Source of the DNA: CAIXZV01 sp963697365 | GTDB lineage: Bacteria; Chloroflexota; Limnocylindria; Limnocylindrales; CSP1-4 | Direction of reading: 5' to 3' | Assembly (NCBI GenBank): GCA_963697365.1 | Contig: CAVONT010000021.1 | Location: 186,001 to 250,000 of the forward strand | DNA length: 64,000 nucleotides | Part shown: positions 1 to 8,629 of the stretch, piece by piece | How positions within the stretch are numbered: the stretch's first letter is position 1 | How the letters are laid out: each line of letters starts with the position of its first letter | Translations under genes and position numbers: made by a program | Notes under the pieces: model-generated | What the model saw: the letters and a program-made list of their open reading frames with translations, nothing else | The model's database searches: none | What the model was told of the DNA's origin: nothing

Positions 1-558
1 GTACATCGTCAGGACGACGCCGGAGATGTCGAGTTCCGGGTTGAGGTGGTCGCGGACCAGGTTGACGGTCGCCAGCAGCTGGCTGAGCCCCTCCAGGGCG
101 TAGTACTCGCACTGGAGGGGGATCAGGACCGCGTCGGTCCCCGTGAGCGCGTTCACCGTCAGCAGGCCGAGCGACGGGGGGCAGTCGACGAGGACCCAGT
201 CCCATGCGTCACGCTCGACGCTCAGGGCGCGCGCGAGCCGCCGCTCGCGACCCTCCTCGTTGACCAGCTCGATCTCCGCGCCCGCGAGGGCGATCGTGGA
301 CGGGACGAGCCGCAGACCATCGACGGCGGTGGGGACGTGCAGTTCCGCGAGCGGTCGCCCGGCGATCAGCGCGTCGTAGATCGACCCATCCACGGCCGTC
401 TTGTCGATACCGAAGCCGCTCGTCGCGTTGCCCTGTGGATCAAGGTCGATGACGAGGACGCGGTCACCGAGAAGGGCCAGGTAGGTTGCGAGATTGACCA
501 CAGTGGTGGTCTTCCCGACGCCGCCTTTCTGGTTGCTGCAGGCGATCGTCTGGCCCAC
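1..558 (-). CDS. parA: ParA/Soj chromosome-partitioning ATPase (C-terminus cut by window edge)
   Basis: Walker-type ATPase that moves the ParB-parS complex in chromosome segregation. The N-terminus reads MGQTIACSNQKGGVGKTT; the deviant Walker A KGGVGKTT is at residues 11-18. VLVIDLDPQGNATSGFG (Walker A') and VLVDCPPSLGLLTVNAL (Walker B) follow, as in Soj proteins. I chose the GTG at 558 because GGGAG lies 5 nt upstream; a GTG at 564 is also in frame but has no spacing from that site. About 186 of the usual 250-260 residues are present and the gene runs off position 1. parB is expected next, outside the window. Two parS-like palindromes lie 190-265 bp upstream, which fits an origin-proximal par locus. 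Confidence 0.95.
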   Translation of the reverse strand, partial: MGQTIACSNQKGGVGKTTTVVNLATYLALLGDRVLVIDLDPQGNATSGFGIDKTAVDGSIYDALIAGRPLAELHVPTAVDGLRLVPSTIALAGAEIELVNEEGRERRLARALSVERDAWDWVLVDCPPSLGLLTVNALTGTDAVLIPLQCEYYALEGLSQLLATVNLVRDHLNPELDISGVVLTMY

Positions 559-748
559 GCACACTCCCGTCCACTTGATGATTCGTGAAGTCCAATTCTA
601 GCATCGGAGCCCCGGCGACCGGCCCGACTGAGCCGTCTGCCGATCGACTGGCGAATGCTCGCATCCCGTGCTTGTCCAGGCATTGCGTGGCATGTGGACA
701 ACCACGGTCGGTCGCCGGACTGCTCGCGGAGCCACGGCGGACCCGACC

Positions 749-764
749 TGTTGCACGTGCAACA
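749..764. promoter_or_regulatory. parS-like ParB-binding palindrome 1
   Basis: TGTTGCACGTGCAACA is a perfect 16-bp palindrome. It differs from the widely conserved parS consensus TGTTTCACGTGAAACA at only two symmetric positions. Its place next to parA supports the reading. Confidence 0.75.
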
Positions 765-807
765 CCGACGGCCAGGCGGCCGCTCCGCCGCAGCCATCCT
801 CAACGGC

Positions 808-823
808 TGTTGCACGTGAAACA
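808..823. promoter_or_regulatory. parS-like ParB-binding palindrome 2
   Basis: TGTTGCACGTGAAACA matches the parS consensus TGTTTCACGTGAAACA at 15 of 16 positions. It lies 59 bp from the first site, upstream of parA. Paired sites beside parAB are typical of chromosomal par loci. Confidence 0.85.
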
Positions 824-958
824 TCGCCGGACCAGCCCCTGGGTGCGCAAGCGACAGGTGGGTGTCACCCGACAACGTGGACGGCGCTCGGGGATCGTCG
901 GCACGACGGCCGACGCGTCCTGCGCATCACGTGCGTGCGCGCGACCCGAAGACGATGA

Positions 959-987
959 TTGCCCGTTCCGGGGGGTCGTGGGATACT
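959..987 (+). promoter_or_regulatory. Candidate promoter of mreD-mrdA-rodA
   Basis: A -35-like TTGCCC (959-964) is separated by 17 bp from a -10-like GATACT (982-987). It lies about 90 bp before the mreD start and no other promoter is evident. Confidence 0.35.
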
Positions 988-1075
988 CCGTCCAGCGTTT
1001 GCTGTCACCCTTCGTCGCGGTCGCCTAGCAGCTGGGCTCGACCGTCGGCTCGTCCGCCGAGGATCGCTCGCCTAC

Positions 1076-1576
1076 ATGCAGTACATCATCGCCGCGGCCG
1101 TTGCCGTGGTGACCGCGCTCGCTGAGTTCACCATCGTCCCGTACCTGAAGATCGGTGACGCGACGCTCGACTTGACGCTCGTCATCGCTGTGATCTGGGC
1201 CATCGCGGGTGGCCTCGAGGCCGGCTTGACGTTCGCCTTCGTCGGCGGCATCGCGCTCGACATCCTCGGGGGGCGCCCGCTCGGCTCGACAGCATTCTCA
1301 CTGCTCATCGCCGTTGGAATCGCCTCCCTGATCGGTGGGGCGATGACCAGGGTCCGGATCGCCGCCCCGGTCGTCGCAACCGCCGTCGCAAGCCCGGTCT
1401 ACCAGTTGCTCCTCCTGTCCGCGACAACACTGCTGTCCACGGCGCTCCTCTCGCAGGCGGCGCTGTCCTCGGTGCTGCCATCGACCATCTACGACACGGT
1501 GGTCGCAGCGATCGTCGGGCCACTCGTGTTGACCATCGTCCTTCGTCGCCGCGCCCAGGAGCGGATGGACTGGTGA
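1076..1576 (+). CDS. mreD: Rod shape-determining protein MreD
   Basis: Small integral membrane protein of the elongasome. The product is 166 aa with about five hydrophobic segments (for example FTIVPYLKIGDATLDLTLVI and GGIALDILGGRPLGSTAFSL). The motif DLTLV...EAGLTFAFVGGIALDIL is the MreD core, in which the membrane protein is followed by a GLxxDLL-like turn. I chose the ATG at 1076 with GAGGAT about 10 nt upstream. The stop overlaps the GTG of mrdA by 4 bp, so the genes are translationally coupled. mreB and mreC, which usually precede mreD, are absent here: parA diverges directly upstream. Confidence 0.85.
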   Translation: MQYIIAAAVAVVTALAEFTIVPYLKIGDATLDLTLVIAVIWAIAGGLEAGLTFAFVGGIALDILGGRPLGSTAFSLLIAVGIASLIGGAMTRVRIAAPVVATAVASPVYQLLLLSATTLLSTALLSQAALSSVLPSTIYDTVVAAIVGPLVLTIVLRRRAQERMDW

Positions 1577-3474
1577 ACGACACGTATCTCGTCCCGAAAC
1601 CCGATCGCGATCGGCGGCCACTGCGGTTTGTGGCGTTCGGGGCCCTCGCCCTCCTGGCCTTCGGGCTCCTCACGCTCAGGCTCGGGTACCTCCAGATCAA
1701 CAGCGGTCAGACGCTCGCCGCGCAGGTGGAGGAGCAGCGGACCGCCGAGAAGTCTGTGCCCGCTCCGCGCGGCCTCATCTACGATCGCAAGGGTCGGCCG
1801 CTCGTCACGAACGTGGCCGCCTTCGCCGTGAAGATCACGCCGTCCGACCTGCCGTTCAGCCGGCGCGACGAGGTGGCGCAGCGCCTTGGCGGTCTCCTCG
1901 GCATGGAGCCGGCCGAGATCCTGACCACCATCGATGGGGCACCCGGCTCGCGTTTCGACCCGGTCCGCATCGCGCAGGACGTGCCCGAGCAGACCGCCCG
2001 CCTCGTGTCCGAGTCCGCTGACGCGCTGCCCGGCGTGAGCATCGCCGTCGAGACCCGGCGGGAGTACCCGGACGGCGCCCTGATGTCGCACATCGTCGGC
2101 TACACGGGACCGATCGACGCCGCCGGCTACGCCCGCCTCAAGGCCACCGGCTACCTCGCTGACGATCTCATCGGCAAGGCAGGGGTGGAGTCGACGTTCG
2201 AGAAGGAGCTCCGCGGCACCTACGGAATCGAGTTGGTCGAGCGCGACGCGACCGGCAAGGATGTGCAGATCCTCCGCTCCCTGCAGGAGTCGGTGCCGGG
2301 AGCCTCGCTCACGCTCACCATCGATCGCACCATCCAGAAGGAGGCCACGCAGGCCCTCAAGTGGGGCATCAAGGCGGCCGGCCTCAAGCGCGGCGTGTTC
2401 ATCGTCATGAACCCGCAGACCGGCGAGGTGCTGGCCCTGGTCAGCCTGCCCACGTATGACAACAACCTGTTCGCCAAGGGCATCTCGAACCGCGACTTCC
2501 AGACGCTGATCAAGAACAAGGAGAAGCCGCTGACGAACCATGCGGTGCAGGCCCACTACCCGCCCGGCTCCACGTACAAGCTGGTCGCGGGCACCGGCGG
2601 CCTCCAGGACAAGAAGATCACGCCCAACACGCTCATCCGCACGAAGGGGTACCTCGTGCTGTCGGGCGCGCGCTACTACGACTGGAACCGCCGGGGCTTC
2701 GGCCTCTGCAACATGAACTGCGGGTTCGGGCATTCGTCCGACACGTACTTCTTCCAGGTGGCCGGCATGCTGGGCGCGGACCGGCTCGCCTACTGGGCAC
2801 GCATGTACGGCTTCGGCAAGCCGACCGGCATCGACCTCCCCGGCGAGGCGGCCGGCATCGTCCCATCGAACCAGTGGAAGATGGGCGCCCTGGGCCAGCC
2901 CATGTTCGCGGGCGAGGTCTACCAGGCGGGCATCGGACAGGGCTACGACGTGGCCACGCCCATCCAGTTGATCAACGCCTATGCGGCCCTGGCCAACGGC
3001 GGCAAGCTGTACCGGCCGCAGATCGTCCGCGAGGTCATCGGACCGGACGGCAACGTGATCAAGAAGTTCAAGCCCGAGCTGATCCGCAAGATGCCCGTCT
3101 CCCAGAAGACGCTGCGCGCGATGCGCCTCGCCGCCCGCGCCACCGTCACCCTCCGCCACACCTACAACCTCGTCGACATGCCGGTGAAGGTGGCCGGCAA
3201 GTCCGGCACCGCGGAGTTCGGTGAGCGGGACAAGAAGGGCCGCCTGCCGTACCACTCGTGGTTCGTCGGGTTCGTGGGCAAGGACCCGTACAAGGCGAAC
3301 TTCGCGAAGGCGGACTCCGAGCTGGTATTCCTCGCGTTCGCCTACGACTCCCGGACCAAGGGCAACGCGGGCACGGAGATCGCCAAGGCGTTCCTCCAGC
3401 TCCACTTCAAGATCAAGAAGGACTACCTGAACCGCGACCTGCTCAAGAAGGGCAACTTCTACCAGAGCAACTAG
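1573..3474 (+). CDS. mrdA: Penicillin-binding protein 2 (elongasome transpeptidase)
   Basis: Class B transpeptidase that crosslinks side-wall peptidoglycan with RodA. The 633-aa protein has one N-terminal membrane anchor (residues ~18-40), a PBP-dimer domain beginning at APRGLIYDRKGRPL, and a transpeptidase domain. The catalytic motifs are visible: STYK (Ser ~333), SSD (~388, in place of the usual SxN) and KSGTAE (Lys ~543). The length is typical. The GTG start overlaps the mreD stop (GTGA). rodA follows 13 bp later, the usual mreD-mrdA-rodA order. Confidence 0.95.
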   Translation: MNDTYLVPKPDRDRRPLRFVAFGALALLAFGLLTLRLGYLQINSGQTLAAQVEEQRTAEKSVPAPRGLIYDRKGRPLVTNVAAFAVKITPSDLPFSRRDEVAQRLGGLLGMEPAEILTTIDGAPGSRFDPVRIAQDVPEQTARLVSESADALPGVSIAVETRREYPDGALMSHIVGYTGPIDAAGYARLKATGYLADDLIGKAGVESTFEKELRGTYGIELVERDATGKDVQILRSLQESVPGASLTLTIDRTIQKEATQALKWGIKAAGLKRGVFIVMNPQTGEVLALVSLPTYDNNLFAKGISNRDFQTLIKNKEKPLTNHAVQAHYPPGSTYKLVAGTGGLQDKKITPNTLIRTKGYLVLSGARYYDWNRRGFGLCNMNCGFGHSSDTYFFQVAGMLGADRLAYWARMYGFGKPTGIDLPGEAAGIVPSNQWKMGALGQPMFAGEVYQAGIGQGYDVATPIQLINAYAALANGGKLYRPQIVREVIGPDGNVIKKFKPELIRKMPVSQKTLRAMRLAARATVTLRHTYNLVDMPVKVAGKSGTAEFGERDKKGRLPYHSWFVGFVGKDPYKANFAKADSELVFLAFAYDSRTKGNAGTEIAKAFLQLHFKIKKDYLNRDLLKKGNFYQSN

Positions 3475-3487
3475 GAGTGGACGTCGA

Positions 3488-4648
3488 ATGCGCGTGATGC
3501 GGGCCGAGCCCGGGCGCTTCGCCGGCGCGACTGCCAAGTCCGTCGGTGCGGTGTGGCGCGCCTATGACCTCCAGCTGACGACGTATGCGGCGCTGCTGGG
3601 CGCGATCGGGCTGGTCATGGCCTACACGAACAGCGTCGAGGCCGGCCAGTCGGTCCTGTCCGAAGGCACCGTCTTCACCCGGGCACTCATGTGGGCGGGC
3701 ATCGCGATGGTCGTGTTCATCGCGATGACGGCATTCGACTACCGCTGGCTCCGGACGCTCGCCTGGCCGATCTACTTCGTGAACCTGGGTCTCCTGGTGC
3801 TCACGCTGCTGATCGGGGATGGGGTCGGGGGCTCGTCACGCTGGGTGAAGCTGGGACCGCTGTCGTTCCAGTTCTCGGAGCTCGCGAAGATCCTGATGAC
3901 CATCGTCCTCGCGGCGTACCTCGGCAACCGCGAGGGCCGCCTCGACTCGATCGTGTCGATCCTGGGCGCCTGCCTGCTCATGGGCCCGCCGTGGATCCTC
4001 GTCATGCTCCAGCCGGACCTCGGCACCTCGCTCGTCCTGGCCTCGATCCTGGCGGGCATGCTGTTCATGTCGGGTGCCAGCCTGCGCTGGCTGCTCGTCC
4101 TCGCGGCGGGCGTGGCTGCTGCGGTCCCGATCGCGTGGACCTACGTGCTCCGCGACTACCAGAAGGAGCGGCTCACGTCGTTCCTGAACCCGTGCACGGA
4201 CGTCCAGGGCTCCTGCTGGCAGGTCTACCAGAGCCAGCTCACGGTGGGTTCCGGTGGCCCGTTCGGCATCGGGCTCACGAACGGCCAGAACGTCCGGGGC
4301 GAGTACCTCCCGGTGGCCGAGTCGGACTTCGTGTTCGCGGTCCTTGCCCAGGAGCTCGGGTTCGTCGGCGCCTTCATCGTGTTCCTGCTGTTCACCGCCC
4401 TGCTGTGGCGCATCCTCGCGAGCGCATGGCGCTCCCGCGACCCGTTCGGAACGCTGTTCGGCGCCGGGCTGGCGTCCATGCTGCTGTTCCAGGTGTTCGT
4501 GAACGTCGGGATGGTGATCGGCATCATGCCCGTGACCGGCATCCCGCTCCCCTTCATCAGCAACGGCGGGGCGTCGCTGGTCACCATCGCGGTCGGCCTG
4601 GGCATCATGCAGAGCATCAACATCCGGCAGGGCAAGGCGGAGTGGTAG
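3488..4648 (+). CDS. rodA: RodA, SEDS-family peptidoglycan glycosyltransferase
   Basis: Polytopic membrane enzyme that polymerises lipid II and partners PBP2. The 386-aa sequence has about ten membrane segments and clear family signatures: GVGGSSRWVKLGPLSFQFSE, MLQPDLGTSLV, VAESDFVFAVLAQELGF and MPVTGIPLPFISNGGASL near the C-terminus. AGGAG just after the mrdA stop serves the ATG at 3488; a second in-frame ATG at 3497 is possible. The reading frame after its TAG continues, still in frame, into a hydrophobic stretch that precedes the next gene. Confidence 0.95.
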   Translation: MRVMRAEPGRFAGATAKSVGAVWRAYDLQLTTYAALLGAIGLVMAYTNSVEAGQSVLSEGTVFTRALMWAGIAMVVFIAMTAFDYRWLRTLAWPIYFVNLGLLVLTLLIGDGVGGSSRWVKLGPLSFQFSELAKILMTIVLAAYLGNREGRLDSIVSILGACLLMGPPWILVMLQPDLGTSLVLASILAGMLFMSGASLRWLLVLAAGVAAAVPIAWTYVLRDYQKERLTSFLNPCTDVQGSCWQVYQSQLTVGSGGPFGIGLTNGQNVRGEYLPVAESDFVFAVLAQELGFVGAFIVFLLFTALLWRILASAWRSRDPFGTLFGAGLASMLLFQVFVNVGMVIGIMPVTGIPLPFISNGGASLVTIAVGLGIMQSINIRQGKAEW

Positions 4649-4792
4649 CGGATCCCACGCCGGATCGGGCTCCTCCTTGGCGCGCTCGCCGCCTTCGTCA
4701 TCGTCCCGAGCGCCCTCGCGTCGGCCGGACTGCCCGGGCCGGAGATCCTGCCGGGCCTCGGCGCCGGCGCCGGCGAGGGCGTCACCGAGGCC

Positions 4793-5965
4793 ATGGCCGG
4801 CCTGTTCATCCTCCTGCTCGGTGCCAAGCTGGGCGAGGAGGTTGCGCGCCGGCTCGGCCAGCCCGGCGTCATCGGCGAGCTGCTCGGTGGCTTCATCGTG
4901 GGGCCCTACGCGCTTGGCCTGGTCGTCCCCGGCGAGACGGCCCTCGTCATGGCGGAGCTGGGCGTCGTCGTCCTGCTGTTCACCGTCGGGCTGGAGGTGC
5001 GGACGGACGAACTGCTGAAGGTCGGCAAGCCCGCGATGCTGACCGCGATCATCGGCGCCCTGCTTCCGCTTGCGGGCGGGTGGGCACTGACGGTGGCGCT
5101 GGGCTACGAGTCGATGGCGGGTGTGTTCGTGGGACTCGCTCTCGCGGCCACCAGCATCGGGATCACGAGCCGGGTCCTGCGCGACATGGGCGTGCTTGAT
5201 CGCACGTTCGCGAAGGTGGTGATCGGGGCCGCGCTCGTCGACGACATCCTCGCCCTCGTGCTCATCGGCCTTGCGACCGGCGCCGCGGAAGGCAGCGTCT
5301 CGGTGTTGACGCTCGTCGTCGGCGTGGCCGGCGTCGGGCTCGTCCTGCTCGGCTTCGTGATCGCGAGGCGCGTGCGTGGCCTGCCGCGCTCGGTGTTCAC
5401 CTGGCCACTGTTCGCCGATACGCCGCTGGTGCCGGCCTTCATGATCATGCTGGCCATCGCGCTGCTGGCTGCACTCATCGGCCTTGCAGCGATCATCGGC
5501 GCGTTCGTGGCCGGGCTCATCGTCGCTGAGACGGAGGCCGCGCACGAACTCGAAGAGGAGTTCAAGCCACTCGCGTCGATCTTCACGCCGTTCTTCTTCG
5601 CGGTGACCGGTGCCCAGCTCGACCTCTCGGTCATGCTCGATCCCGAGGTCGCGCTGTTCGCGGTCGCCCTCGCGGCGATCGGTGTCGTCACCAAGACGAT
5701 CGGCGGTCTCGTGGGGGCTCGAAGCCTTGGCCGCTGGGCCTCCACCACGGTGGGCTTCGGGATGGTCCCCCGTGGAGAGGTCGGCATCGTGGTTGCGAAC
5801 CTCGCCCTGCTCACGGGCGTGGTCGACGAGACGCTGTTCGCCGAGATGCTCGTCGCGGTGGTCCTGACGACCGTGGTGGCGCCGTACCTGATCGCGTGGG
5901 CCGCTCCCAGGGCGGCGGCAGCCGAGCCGCCCGACCCGGAGCTGGAGGCTGCCGGCGCGGCCTAG
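4793..5965 (+). CDS. CPA2-type cation:proton antiporter (KefB/NapA-like)
   Basis: Membrane exchanger of Na+/K+ for protons. The first recognisable helix region AMAGLFILLLGAKLGEEVARR is followed by GQPGVIGELLGGFIVGP, the hallmark of the Na_H_Exchanger family. About 11-12 helices follow, including VIGAALVDDILALV with paired Asp residues, the likely ion site. At 390 aa the protein lacks the C-terminal TrkA-N domain of Kef systems. The start is uncertain: the frame is open from the rodA stop and encodes a signal-like helix (4652-4715) without an ATG, GTG or TTG until 4793. The true start may be a rare ATC at 4652, 9 nt after a GGAG. The tail ends in Ala/Glu-rich sequence and the stop lies in a 24-bp tandem repeat. 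Confidence 0.85.
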   Translation: MAGLFILLLGAKLGEEVARRLGQPGVIGELLGGFIVGPYALGLVVPGETALVMAELGVVVLLFTVGLEVRTDELLKVGKPAMLTAIIGALLPLAGGWALTVALGYESMAGVFVGLALAATSIGITSRVLRDMGVLDRTFAKVVIGAALVDDILALVLIGLATGAAEGSVSVLTLVVGVAGVGLVLLGFVIARRVRGLPRSVFTWPLFADTPLVPAFMIMLAIALLAALIGLAAIIGAFVAGLIVAETEAAHELEEEFKPLASIFTPFFFAVTGAQLDLSVMLDPEVALFAVALAAIGVVTKTIGGLVGARSLGRWASTTVGFGMVPRGEVGIVVANLALLTGVVDETLFAEMLVAVVLTTVVAPYLIAWAAPRAAAAEPPDPELEAAGAA

Positions 5966-6019
5966 CCGGAGCCTGTCGGCGCGGCCTCGTCGGGGCCTGC
6001 CAGCGCGGCCTAGCCGGAC
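5954..6019. repeat. 24-bp tandem repeat (3 copies) across the antiporter stop codon
   Basis: Units beginning GGCGCGGCCTAG (5954), GGCGCGGCCTCG (5978) and AGCGCGGCCTAG (6002) recur with a period of exactly 24 bp. The first unit contains the antiporter TAG stop. Confidence 0.75.
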
Positions 6020-6026
6020 GCCCGGC

Positions 6027-6870
6027 CTACCGGCGGCGGCGGAGGCCCTGGCGGGTCTCGGCGGGATCGATCCTGGCATCGCGGCGGCCGTTGGCCCGCA
6101 GGAGCTTGTCGATCTCGGAGACGTACGCGCGCCCGATCGGCGTGCGGTCCAGCCACTCGAGGTATTCGAGGTCCACGCGCGCGATCTCGCCCAGCGTCCA
6201 GCCGTTGTACCGCCCGAACGTGAGGATGCTGCCGGTCGGGTTGCCCGGCGGCGGGCCGGCGGCCCCATATCCGTCTGGCGTGCCCATCGAGGCTGCGTCG
6301 TAGCCGTAGCCCTCGGTTGACCGGCCGGAGGTCCAGTTCGCCGACGGCTGGTCGCCGAAGGCCGCGCCCGGGGTCGGCCATGCCGGGGAAGGGCCATCTG
6401 GAGGGGAGGCCTGCACGTCGCCCGGGGGATCGGGGCGGCGGGGTGTCGCCCGGGGCCGCGTGGGCGTCCCTGGTCCGGGCCCGCGCCGGCTGGCCTGGGG
6501 TCGCATGCGTCCGCCCCTGGTCGGCGGCCATGCGCGCCGACGTGGCCTGGGCGCGGACGCGGGCGCGATCCACGGCCGCCCGTCGGACAGGATCACGCAG
6601 GGTGTCGCGGGCGAGGTTGATCTGCACCATCCGCTGCTGCGCCTCCGGGTCGGGCGCCACGTCCGGGTGGTACCGCTTCGCAAGGCGCTTGTACGCGGCC
6701 TCGATCACGTCGGCCCCGGCGGAGGGATCGACCTGGAGCACCTTGTACGGGTCGGGCACGGTCACGAGCGGCTCACGGGGCGGAGACGGGTCCTCCGGCA
6801 CGGCGCTCTGCTGGTCGTCGCAGCAGACTGGGAACGAGTTGCGGCGAGGCACGCGACGGCAGGTTGCCAT
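6027..6870 (-). CDS. DnaJ-domain protein with extra C-terminal domain, split by a frameshift
   Basis: The N-terminal half carries a J domain, DPYKVLQVDPSAGADVIEAA then YKRLAKRYHPDVAPDPEA, with the HPD motif needed to stimulate Hsp70. The C-terminal half, in another frame, reads SILTFGRYNGWTLGEIARVD then LEYLEWLDRTPIGRAYVSEI, a compact domain I have met attached to small J proteins but cannot name. A Pro/Gly-rich linker joins them, and the frame breaks inside it, in the G-rich stretch near 6420-6460. I read it as one gene with an indel error, though a real broken gene is possible. The start is uncertain: ATG 6870 has no Shine-Dalgarno and a GTG just before DPYKV would also serve. It lacks the G/F and zinc-finger regions of true DnaJ. 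Confidence 0.75.
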
Positions 6871-6889
6871 CGGCGGCAGACTAGCACGC

Positions 6890-7666
6890 GTGCAACAGCA
6901 TCCAGACCCCCCGATCGGGCGGGTTGACACCCCCCCGGCCGTACTGCGCGAACCCGTCCAGCGGTGGCGGATGGTGGTGGCCCGCGACGCCCGCAGCGGC
7001 GAGGGGCAGCGGGAGCTGCTGGCGTCCTGGGAGGCGGCGCTCGTCGCCTCCGGGCTGCCGGTGGCCGGTCTCGATGCGCCCAAGCCGAGGCCCCGGCTGC
7101 TGCACGCAGCGCCCCTGTCCGGCTCGATTCCCGGTGAGGCGGAACTGGCGGATCTCTGGCTCGTGGAGCGGCTGCCCGCCTGGCGGGTGCGAGAGGCGCT
7201 GGCTGCCCACCTTCCGTCCGGCCACCGGCTCCTCGAGCTCTACGACGTGTGGCTCGGCGAGGCGTCGCTGCCGGGTCGCGTGATCGCCTCGGTGTACCGC
7301 GCGTCCGTGGACACGCCACGCGATGCCCTGGAGCCTGTGTGCGCCCGCCTGCTGGCAGCCGACACGCTGCCACGCGGCCGCCTCCGGGGCGAGACGCTGG
7401 TCACGTACGATCTGCGGCCGTTCGTGATCGCGCTGGACGTCTCGGGTGGTGCGGCTCCGGGCCAGGGCCCGAGCACGCTCCGGATGACGCTCCGGCATGA
7501 CCCGGAGAAGGGGATCGGACGGCCCGACGAGACGCTCGCCGCCCTGGCGGACATGCTGGGCAGGGAGATCGCGGTGGCGGACCTGGTGCGGGAGTCGCTG
7601 GTCCTGGGGGAGGTCGTGCCGCCCCCGCCGCCACCGCGCCGCGGTCCGAGGCCTCCGCGGGGCTGA
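6890..7666 (+). CDS. DUF2344 (radical-SAM-linked) protein
   Basis: Resembles the small domain usually fused to, or beside, a radical SAM enzyme. Visible signatures are QRWRMVVARDARSGEGQREL, LDAPKPRPRLLHAAPLSG and GEAELADLWLVERLPA, matching the family pattern of a start strand, a [F/Y]xPxPR-like segment and SxAELxDL. The product is about 258 aa from a GTG 19 bp away from the divergent J-protein ATG. The radical SAM partner is not visible in this window. The protein ends in a PPPPPPRRGPRPPRG tail. The exact start is uncertain because no Shine-Dalgarno site precedes it. The molecular role is not known to me. Confidence 0.7.
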   Translation: MQQHPDPPIGRVDTPPAVLREPVQRWRMVVARDARSGEGQRELLASWEAALVASGLPVAGLDAPKPRPRLLHAAPLSGSIPGEAELADLWLVERLPAWRVREALAAHLPSGHRLLELYDVWLGEASLPGRVIASVYRASVDTPRDALEPVCARLLAADTLPRGRLRGETLVTYDLRPFVIALDVSGGAAPGQGPSTLRMTLRHDPEKGIGRPDETLAALADMLGREIAVADLVRESLVLGEVVPPPPPPRRGPRPPRG

Positions 7667-7844
7667 CGCGCGGAACGGGAGCCTCGCGCTTGGCGGCTGG
7701 TCCTGGGGGCGGGCGCTGGGCCCTGGGGGCGGGCCGGGGGACGGGCAGAGGGTGACAACGTCGCTGTCGTGTTGGCGCGGACGGGATCGCTGTCGTCATA
7801 GCGCGGACAGAATCGCTGTCCGTTCACACAGCCGCGACGTGTCT

Positions 7845-7874
7845 TTGACGGGCCGGACCCATCCGTCCTACACT
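7845..7874 (+). promoter_or_regulatory. Promoter of the rplU-rpmA-rpmE operon
   Basis: TTGACG (7845-7850) and TACACT (7869-7874) are spaced by 18 bp. They lie 88 bp before the rplU start and close to sigma-70-type consensus. The 295-bp gap around it (7667-7961) also contains imperfect repeats such as GCGGACNG-ATCGCTGTC, with no gene evident. Confidence 0.55.
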
Positions 7875-7961
7875 CCCCCTTCGCGCCCGCGCTGGTCGTC
7901 GGCGCTTCACCATGTCATTGTCGCGGCCGCCCCGCGGCCGCCATCGCTCTTCCGAGGACCC

Positions 7962-8626
7962 ATGTACGCAGTCATCGAGACCGGCGGGAAGCAGTACCGC
8001 GTCGAGGTCGGCACCGAGCTCGAAGTGGAGCTGCTCGACGTCGAGGCCGGCCAGTCCATCACGCTGGACCGGGTGCTCCTCGTCGCCGACGGCGACACGT
8101 CCGCCATTGGCCAGCCCATCGTGGACGGCGCCACCGTCCAGGCCGAGGTTGTCGGCGCCACCCGTGGTGACAAGGTCATCGCCTTCAAGTACCGCCCGAA
8201 GGCCCGTCGCCGGGTCAAGAAGGGCCATCGCCAGGAGCTGACGGCCCTGCGCATCACCGACATCACGCTCGGTGGCAAGAGCGCGGCCGACAGCAAGGCG
8301 GAGAAGGCCCCCAAGAAGGCCGACGACCGCGCCGCAATCGAGGAGGCTGCGGCCCGCCAGGCTGCCCAGGATGCCGCGCTCGCTGCGTCGCTGAACGTTG
8401 CGGCCCCCGCCGAGGCCGAGGCTCCGTCGAGACCGAGGCCCTCGCCGAGGAGGCTGCTCCGGCCCCCAAGAAGTCCCGCACCAAGGCCGCAGCCGCAGCC
8501 GAGGCCGACGAGGCCGAAGAAGCCGGAGAGGCCGAGGCGGCCTCCGCGGAGGAGCCGGCCGCCGAGACCGAGACCACCGAGGCGGCGCCGAAGAAGCGCG
8601 CCACTCGCGCGAAGAAGGACGAGTAA
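7962..8626 (+). CDS. rplU: 50S ribosomal protein L21 with long acidic/Ala-rich tail, one frameshift in the tail
   Basis: The first ~103 residues are a complete L21: MYAVIETGGKQYRVEVGTEL, then KVIAFKYRPKARRRVKKGHR, ending QELTALRITDI. The protein then continues into an Ala/Glu/Lys-rich extension. As sequenced, the frame slips near 8424 and would run past the rpmA start with Arg/Pro-rich sequence. Adding one base at that point gives VETEALAEEAAPAPKKSRTK, more Ala/Glu, then APKKRATRAKKDE and a stop at 8624-8626, three bases before rpmA. The corrected protein is about 221 aa, twice the usual length. GAGGA lies 4 nt before the ATG. Confidence 0.9.
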
Positions 8627-8629
8627 GCG

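Larger units (their letters stand above)
559..1075. other. Intergenic region between divergent parA and mreD, holding parS-like sites and a promoter
   Basis: About 515 bp with no convincing gene on either strand; the open frames here are short, arginine-rich and resemble no family. It holds two ParB-site-like palindromes (749-764 and 808-823) and a plausible promoter for mreD (959-987). The parA promoter must also lie here but I cannot place it with confidence. Confidence 0.7.

Noticed and set aside
1489..6397. Very long open frames on the minus strand opposite mrdA, rodA and the antiporter
   Set aside because: They are antisense shadows of GC-rich coding sequence: Arg/His/Glu-rich, no family motifs, while the plus-strand proteins are clearly conserved.
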